A stretch of DNA of 18,510 nt from contig DAOTVS010000012.1 in assembly GCA_034436375.1 (NCBI GenBank), positions 1 to 18,510 of the forward strand, in the 5' to 3' direction. The notes under the pieces are model-generated. The model saw only the letters and a program-made list of their open reading frames with translations, made no database searches and had not been told where the DNA came from. Positions 14,513 through 18,510 of this stretch are shown here, one piece after another; position 1 is the first letter of the stretch, and each line of letters opens with the position of its first letter. This stretch comes from DAOTVS01 sp034436375. Lineage in GTDB: Bacteria; Chloroflexota; Anaerolineae; SpSt-313. The position numbers were made by a program, and so were the translations under genes.

Positions 14513-15001
14513 ATGTCTGATGACAACAGCTTTATGAACACAACCATAGAAAAGGTCAAGCTCTGGGCGCGTATGAACTCGCCCTGGGCAATCCACTTTA
14601 ATAGCGGCTCTTGCAACGGCTGTGATATCGAGATCCTGGCCACATTGACTCCCCGCTATGACGTCGAGCGGCTGGGGATCAAGCTGCAGGGCAGCCCGCG
14701 CCATGCCGATGTGCTGATCTGCACCGGGCCAGCTACGCGCCAGGCGCGCGAGCGGCTGGTGCGCATCTACGAGCAAATGCCCGATCCCAAGTTCGTCATC
14801 GCCGTGGGCTCCTGCGCCGCCTCGGGCGGCGTCTTCCAGGGCTGCTACAATGTCGTTGGCGACCTGGGCAAGGTCATTCCCGTCGATGTCTATGTGCCCG
14901 GCTGCCCACCCCGCCCAGAAGCGATTATCTTCGGCGTAGCGCAGTTGTTGGGCAAACTGCAGGGAAGCATCGCGAAACCCAGCGAGCCGGGGCAACAATA
15001 G
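14513..15001 (+). CDS. [NiFe] hydrogenase small subunit, NuoB-like
   Basis: A 162-residue electron-transfer subunit carrying the proximal [4Fe-4S] cluster next to the NiFe site. The four ligands are Cys34 and Cys37 (GSCNGCDIE), Cys101 (AVGSCAASGG) and Cys131 (VPGCPPRPE), as in NuoB/MbhJ/HycG. It is short, with only the flavodoxin-like N-terminal domain, typical of group 4 energy-converting hydrogenases. ATG 14513 is preceded by AGGAAGG. It is the first gene of the peripheral arm and follows the long hairpin. Eleven bases separate its stop from the NuoC-like gene. Confidence 0.94.
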   Translation: MSDDNSFMNTTIEKVKLWARMNSPWAIHFNSGSCNGCDIEILATLTPRYDVERLGIKLQGSPRHADVLICTGPATRQARERLVRIYEQMPDPKFVIAVGSCAASGGVFQGCYNVVGDLGKVIPVDVYVPGCPPRPEAIIFGVAQLLGKLQGSIAKPSEPGQQ

Positions 15002-15012
15002 GAGGCTATGGG

Positions 15013-15519
15013 ATGGAAACAGTCGAGATCCTGCAAGCCGCTGAGGCCCTGCTGCAACCCTGGGCCAAAGCGGTCACACGACCTGCCGGCAATCGCCTGG
15101 ACGCGACCCTGGAGCCAGCCGACCTGACGGCGGCCGTGAGCGCCCTGCGCAAGGCTCACCTGGGTTACCTAGCCGCCATCACCGGCGTGGATCACCCGGC
15201 GTCCGCCCCGGCAACAGAGGAAGGCCAGGCGGCCCCCGATGCGGGGACGCTGGAAGTGCTTTACCACTTTTGCCAGGGCGCGGCGATCGTCACCTTGCGC
15301 GTCAGCGTGCCCCATACGGAGCCCGTCGTTCCCACGGTGTGCGGGGTGATCCCTGCGGCTACGCTCTACGAACGGGAGCTCTCTGAGTTGTTCGGCATCG
15401 AGGTCAAGGGCACGCCGGATCCCAGCCGCCTGGTGCTGGCTGATGAGTGGCCCGAGGGCGTCTATCCGCTGCGCAAGTCGTTCAAGGGCTTTTCTTCCAC
15501 AGCGAGTGAGGCGAAGTGA
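15013..15519 (+). CDS. NuoC-like hydrogenase subunit
   Basis: A 168-residue member of the complex I 30-kDa/NuoC family (MbhK position). The signature ERELSELFGIEVKGTPDP (residues about 120-137) followed by EGVYPLRKSF is clear. It packs against the large subunit and carries no cofactor. An Ala/Glu-rich insertion around residues 65-78 (PASAPATEEGQAAP) is poorly conserved in the family. GGAGG at 15001-15005 supports ATG 15013. Its stop overlaps the GTG start of the large subunit (GTGA). Confidence 0.9.
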   Translation: METVEILQAAEALLQPWAKAVTRPAGNRLDATLEPADLTAAVSALRKAHLGYLAAITGVDHPASAPATEEGQAAPDAGTLEVLYHFCQGAAIVTLRVSVPHTEPVVPTVCGVIPAATLYERELSELFGIEVKGTPDPSRLVLADEWPEGVYPLRKSFKGFSSTASEAK

Positions 15520-16703
15520 GTATGGAAGAGCAAAACCCCAACCGCAAGTTCATTGTCCCGATTGGCCCCCAGCACCCGGCGCTTAAGGAGCCTGGCCATT
15601 TCGCGTTCACTGTCGATGGGGAGATTATCACCGGCGCTTCGATCCGCCTGGGATACGCTCACCGCGGCATTGAAAAAGTGTCCGAATCGCGCACATGGGT
15701 ACAGAACCTCTACCTCTTTGAGCGCGTCTGCGGCATCTGCTCGCACATCCACGGCACGGCCTACGTGCTGGGCGTCGAGCAGCTCGCCGGCGTCAGCGCA
15801 CCGCCTCGCGCGCAGGCAATCCGCACGCTGGTCGCCGAGCTGGAGCGCATACACAGCCACCTGCTCTGGCTGGGCGTCGCGGCGCACGAAGGGGGCTTTG
15901 ATACCCTGTTCATGTATTCCTGGCGCGACCGGGAGACGGTCATGGACATTTTGGAGGGCCTGACCGGCAACCGGGTCAACTACTCGGTGAGCCTGCTGGG
16001 CGGCGTCAAGTTCGATGTGGACCAGGAGCAATCAGACGCCATCCGCAAAGGCATTGACTATTTGGAAAAGCGCACCCAGCACTACCTGGACGTCGTGAAT
16101 AATGACGAGACGTTCCTGGTGCGCACCCGCAACGTGGGCACCATGAGCGCCGAACTGGCGGATGAGTTGGGCGCCGTCGGCCCGACCGTCCGCGCTTCAG
16201 GCGTACACCGCGACATCCGGGTTGAGGCCCCCTACGCCGCCTACCCTGAGTTCCCGGTGAACATCGTGCTGGGCGCCCATGGCGACCTGCAAGAGCGCTT
16301 TGTCGTGCGCATCAACGAGCTCTTTGAGAGCTACCGGCTGATCCGTGAGATCCTGGACCGGATGCCGGCCGGCGACCTGACCGTGCGCGTGCCCCGGCGC
16401 ATCCCCGAAGGAGAGGCCATCAGCCGGGTGGAAGCGCCGCGCGGCGAGCTGTTCTACTATATGAAGAGCAACGGCTCGGATACGCCGGAGCGCATCAAAG
16501 TGCGCACCCCCAGCCTGTGCAACTGGGCTTCGGTCTCTTCGTTGGCCGTCGGCCACAAGCTGGCCGACATGCCGATGCTGTTGGTCGGCATCGATCCTTG
16601 CTTCTCGTGCAACGATCGCCTCATCACCGTCAAACGAGCCGCGGGCGCGGAGACCTGGACCTGGGAAGACCTGCGCCGTTATGGAATCGAGTACTACCGA
16701 TGA
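15516..16703 (+). CDS. Group 4 [NiFe] hydrogenase large (catalytic) subunit, NuoD-like
   Basis: A 395-residue catalytic subunit. Unlike complex I NuoD, it keeps both NiFe-binding pairs: Cys72 and Cys75 in ERVCGICSHIH (L1), and Cys362 and Cys365 in DPCFSCNDR (L2), so H2 activation is expected. After the L2 Arg368 there is a 27-residue tail (LITVKRAAG...), the kind removed by an endopeptidase once nickel is inserted; cleavage would be expected after Arg368 by analogy with HycE. The maturation protease is encoded at the end of this operon. Motifs place it in group 4; the subgroup (Mbh-like 4d, or 4f/4g) needs phylogeny. Start: GTG 15516 overlaps the previous stop by 4 bases; ATG 15522 is an alternative. 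The stop overlaps the NuoH-like start (ATGA). Confidence 0.95.
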   Translation: MSMEEQNPNRKFIVPIGPQHPALKEPGHFAFTVDGEIITGASIRLGYAHRGIEKVSESRTWVQNLYLFERVCGICSHIHGTAYVLGVEQLAGVSAPPRAQAIRTLVAELERIHSHLLWLGVAAHEGGFDTLFMYSWRDRETVMDILEGLTGNRVNYSVSLLGGVKFDVDQEQSDAIRKGIDYLEKRTQHYLDVVNNDETFLVRTRNVGTMSAELADELGAVGPTVRASGVHRDIRVEAPYAAYPEFPVNIVLGAHGDLQERFVVRINELFESYRLIREILDRMPAGDLTVRVPRRIPEGEAISRVEAPRGELFYYMKSNGSDTPERIKVRTPSLCNWASVSSLAVGHKLADMPMLLVGIDPCFSCNDRLITVKRAAGAETWTWEDLRRYGIEYYR

Positions 16704-17626
16704 ACAACATCATTCCGCTAATCGCCCTTGTACTCTTCCCGAGTGGCCTTTTCCTGCTCGTCATAGGCCTGGCCTACGAGTGGGTAGACCGCAAGCTGGT
16801 CGCGCAGTATCAGAACCGTCTGGGTCCACGCTGGTTCCAGCCGCTGGCCGATGTGGTCAAACTGCTGGCCAAGGAAGAGATCGTACCCTCGGGCGCTCAG
16901 CCCTTGCTCTTCACCGCCCTGCCCGTCGTCGCGCTGGCGGCGGTGCTGACGGCGGCGCTTTACGTGCCCATGGTGGGGCTGCTCCCCGCCTATAGCTTCC
17001 GTGGCGACCTGATCGTGACCCTCTACCTGCTCAGCATGCTGACCCTGTGCCTGGGCATCGCAGGCATGAACACGGCGGATCGCTTCTCCATCGTCGGCGC
17101 CACCCGAGCCCTGACCCAGCTCTTCTCCTACGAGGCGCCCTTCCTGCTGGCGCTCTTGGGACCGAGCATCGTGGCCGGCAGCTGGCAGATCAGCGCCATC
17201 AACGCCTATGCGCAGAGCCATCTGTGGGTGATCGTCACCCAGCCCCTCGGCTTTATCGTGGCCCTGGTGGGATTGATGGGTAAGCTGGAGCTGCCGCCCT
17301 TTGACGCCCCCGAGGCCGAGACGGAGGTCGTCGCTGGCGCCCTGACGGAGTACAGTGGCCGTGGCTTTGCCCTCTTCCGCCTGGCCCGCGACGCTGAGCT
17401 GGTCATCGGCCTCACTCTGATAACGGCCTTTTACCTGGGCGGCCTGTCGAACCCGCTGTTCTTCCTGATCAAAACGCTGGTCGTGCTGTTGGTCGTGGCT
17501 GGGCTGCAGTCGCTCTTTGCCCGGCTGCGCATCGATCAGACGGTAGGCATGTGGTGGCGGATCGGCGCCGTACTGGCCCTGGTCCAACTGTTGATCGTGC
17601 TCGCGATCCGAGGGGGTATCCTGTGA
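16700..17626 (+). CDS. NuoH-like membrane subunit
   Basis: A 308-residue membrane anchor with about eight helices, connecting the catalytic arm to the ion-translocating arm (NuoH/MbhM/HycD family). Diagnostic stretches are QNRLGPRWFQPLADVVKLL (38-56), the acidic pair in KEEIVP, and ELPPFDAPEAETEVVAG (197-213) followed by ALTEYSGRGFALFRLA. ATG 16700 overlaps the large-subunit stop by 4 bases; an upstream open frame back to 16517 is a shadow of the large-subunit gene. The stop overlaps the GTG of the ferredoxin subunit (GTGA). Confidence 0.94.
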   Translation: MNNIIPLIALVLFPSGLFLLVIGLAYEWVDRKLVAQYQNRLGPRWFQPLADVVKLLAKEEIVPSGAQPLLFTALPVVALAAVLTAALYVPMVGLLPAYSFRGDLIVTLYLLSMLTLCLGIAGMNTADRFSIVGATRALTQLFSYEAPFLLALLGPSIVAGSWQISAINAYAQSHLWVIVTQPLGFIVALVGLMGKLELPPFDAPEAETEVVAGALTEYSGRGFALFRLARDAELVIGLTLITAFYLGGLSNPLFFLIKTLVVLLVVAGLQSLFARLRIDQTVGMWWRIGAVLALVQLLIVLAIRGGIL

Positions 17627-17994
17627 GAATCGGTGCAATGCTCAGCGATATTACCGGCTCCCTGTTCAAGCGGCCAGTGACCGAAAGATATCCCTTTGAG
17701 CGCAAGCCCGCGCCCGTGCGCCTGCGGGGCAAGTTGCACTATGATGCCAGCAAATGTACCAACTGCCGCATGTGCGTGCGCGACTGCCCTTCCAACGCCA
17801 TCGATATCATCGTCATCGACAAGGCCGCCAAGCGCTATGCCATGGACTATAACGTGGACCGCTGCGTCTTTTGCAGCCAGTGCGTGTTCAGCTGCCGTTT
17901 TGGCGCCCTGAGCATGGCTTGCGACGACTGGGAACTGGCTTCCTGCACCAAGGATCCTTTTGCTGTGCACTATGGGGCGGATGAAAACAAGTAA
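17623..17994 (+). CDS. 2x[4Fe-4S] ferredoxin-like subunit, NuoI/MbhN-like
   Basis: A 123-residue electron-entry subunit with two complete CxxCxxCxxxC motifs: Cys45, 48, 51, 55 (CTNCRMCVRDCP) and Cys81, 84, 87, 91 (CVFCSQCVFSC, followed by Arg instead of the common Pro). In this family it passes electrons between soluble ferredoxin and the small subunit. GTG 17623 overlaps the NuoH-like stop and has AGGGGG about 7 bases upstream; ATG 17638 is the alternative. No separate NADH-oxidising or formate/CO dehydrogenase gene is in the window, so ferredoxin is the likeliest partner. The last 14 bases overlap the protease start. Confidence 0.93.
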   Translation: MRIGAMLSDITGSLFKRPVTERYPFERKPAPVRLRGKLHYDASKCTNCRMCVRDCPSNAIDIIVIDKAAKRYAMDYNVDRCVFCSQCVFSCRFGALSMACDDWELASCTKDPFAVHYGADENK

Positions 17995-18510
17995 TCGCCC
18001 TGTCTGGCTCGACTCGCTGCAGGGGGCGCTGCAACCGCACCCCGGGGCCGGGGCTCCCCACGACCTGTCTGCAGGTCGTGGGGTCCCCGAGCGCCCCCTG
18101 CGGCTCGCCATCCTGGGCATCGGCAACGAGTTGAACGCTGATGACGGCGCGGGGGTGCTCGTGGCGCGCGCCCTCAAGGCGCGCCTGGCCCCCAACCCGC
18201 AGCTGCTGGTGCTGGAAGCAGGCGCTGCCCCCGAGAATTTCGGCGGCCCTCTGCGCCGCTTCCAGCCCACACTGGTGCTCATGATCGACGCGGTGCAGAT
18301 GGACGCGCCACCGGGTGCCATCACCTGGCTGGCCTGGGAACAGATCGACGGCCTCAGCGCCTCCACCCACACCCTGCCGCCCTCCGTCTTTGCCACCTAC
18401 CTCATGAGCGAGCTCGGCTGCCGGGTAAGCCTGCTCGGCATCCAGGCTGCGTGCCTGGAGATGGGGGAGCCGCTCTCCGCGGCCGTGCAGGCGGCAGTGG
18501 AGGAGGTCGC
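17981..18510 (+). CDS. hycI: Hydrogenase maturation endopeptidase (HycI/HyaD family), 3' end outside window
   Basis: An open frame of at least 176 residues running off the right edge. It belongs to peptidase family M52, which trims the C-terminal tail of the hydrogenase large subunit after nickel insertion. The core starts at about residue 41: LAILGIGNELNADDGAG with Asp55, IDAV with Asp103, and STHTLPPS with His130 match the three nickel-sensing ligands; the DD form is as in HycI. GIQAACLEMGEPLS is also typical. The family normally starts within a few residues of the LGIGN strand; here about 40 extra residues precede it, and most are encoded by a long palindrome (18016-18104). ATG 17981 (or 17972) overlaps the ferredoxin gene and follows GGGGCGG; no ATG, GTG or TTG lies in frame between 17981 and the core. 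Confidence 0.88.
   Translation, partial: MKTSNRPVWLDSLQGALQPHPGAGAPHDLSAGRGVPERPLRLAILGIGNELNADDGAGVLVARALKARLAPNPQLLVLEAGAAPENFGGPLRRFQPTLVLMIDAVQMDAPPGAITWLAWEQIDGLSASTHTLPPSVFATYLMSELGCRVSLLGIQAACLEMGEPLSAAVQAAVEEV
18016..18104 (+). repeat. Long palindromic element inside the protease gene
   Basis: Outer stem 18016-18030 with 18090-18104 (15 pairs including one G-T), and inner stem CCCCACGACCTG (18056-18067) with CAGGTCGTGGGG (18072-18083) around a TCTG loop; GGGG/CCCC runs between them can also pair. It is in frame and stop-free in the reading direction of the protease. Confidence 0.85.

Noticed and set aside
15516..16703. Assignment of the cluster to respiratory complex I
   Set aside because: The NuoD-like subunit keeps both CxxC pairs of the NiFe site, no NuoE/F/G appear, and a hydrogenase maturation protease follows.
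1..18510. CRISPR array, insertion sequence or tRNA gene
   Set aside because: No regularly spaced repeats, transposase-like protein or cloverleaf-like sequence was seen in reading both strands by eye.

Overview
The window is G+C-rich, densely coded bacterial DNA with many 1- to 4-base start/stop overlaps. The mix of genes suggests an anaerobic or facultative member of the Chloroflexota, perhaps Anaerolineae-like: a MEDS/GAF/PAS hybrid sensor kinase, a GH-A barrel fused to an amidase-like domain, and a complex-I-related group 4 [NiFe] hydrogenase. That placement is inference from gene content, because no rRNA or other phylogenetic marker is present.

Layout. (1) 75-6193, plus strand: a sensor histidine kinase translationally coupled to a GH-A-barrel/amidase-like fusion protein; a second, shorter N-acetylmuramoyl-alanine amidase that shares its C-terminal module; mnmA (tRNA 2-thiouridylase), whose GTG start overlaps the amidase stop; and a small three-helix membrane protein. 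(2) 6208-7005: a HEPN/MNT nucleotidyltransferase pair of lower G+C, with its own promoter and an apparently leaderless start. (3) 7080-9127, minus strand: an M55 (DppA-type) D-aminopeptidase and, upstream of it, a type I-beta DAHP synthase of the Thermotoga kind. (4) 9128-9994: a divergent intergenic region with a perfect 21-bp hairpin, a minus-strand promoter for the DAHP synthase, one or two plus-strand promoters, and a long structured leader. (5) 9995 to the right edge, plus strand: a compact energy-converting hydrogenase operon. It encodes an MbhD/E-like fusion, NuoK/MrpC-like, NuoL-like, NuoN/MrpD-like and NuoA-like membrane subunits, then small subunit (NuoB-like), NuoC-like, catalytic large subunit (NuoD-like, both NiFe cysteine pairs intact), NuoH-like, a 2x[4Fe-4S] ferredoxin subunit, and a maturation endopeptidase running off the right edge.

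How the genes work together. Subunit order from the MrpD-like gene onward follows the archaeal Mbh order H-I-J-K-L-M-N. The predicted complex couples ferredoxin oxidation and H2 evolution (or the reverse) to ion translocation, using two antiporter-like subunits but no MrpE/F/G set. The protease at the end would trim the 27-residue tail of the large subunit.

The most unusual features are four long hairpins with unrelated stem sequences. One is embedded in frame within the coding region of the maturation protease. Another starts on the stop codon of the NuoA-like gene, between the membrane arm and the catalytic arm. Others worth a second look are the amidase-like domain that has lost two of its three predicted zinc ligands beside an intact paralogue, the synonymous-only divergence of the module the two share, and a Lys-to-Glu change in a normally Lys-bearing helix of the MrpD-like subunit.
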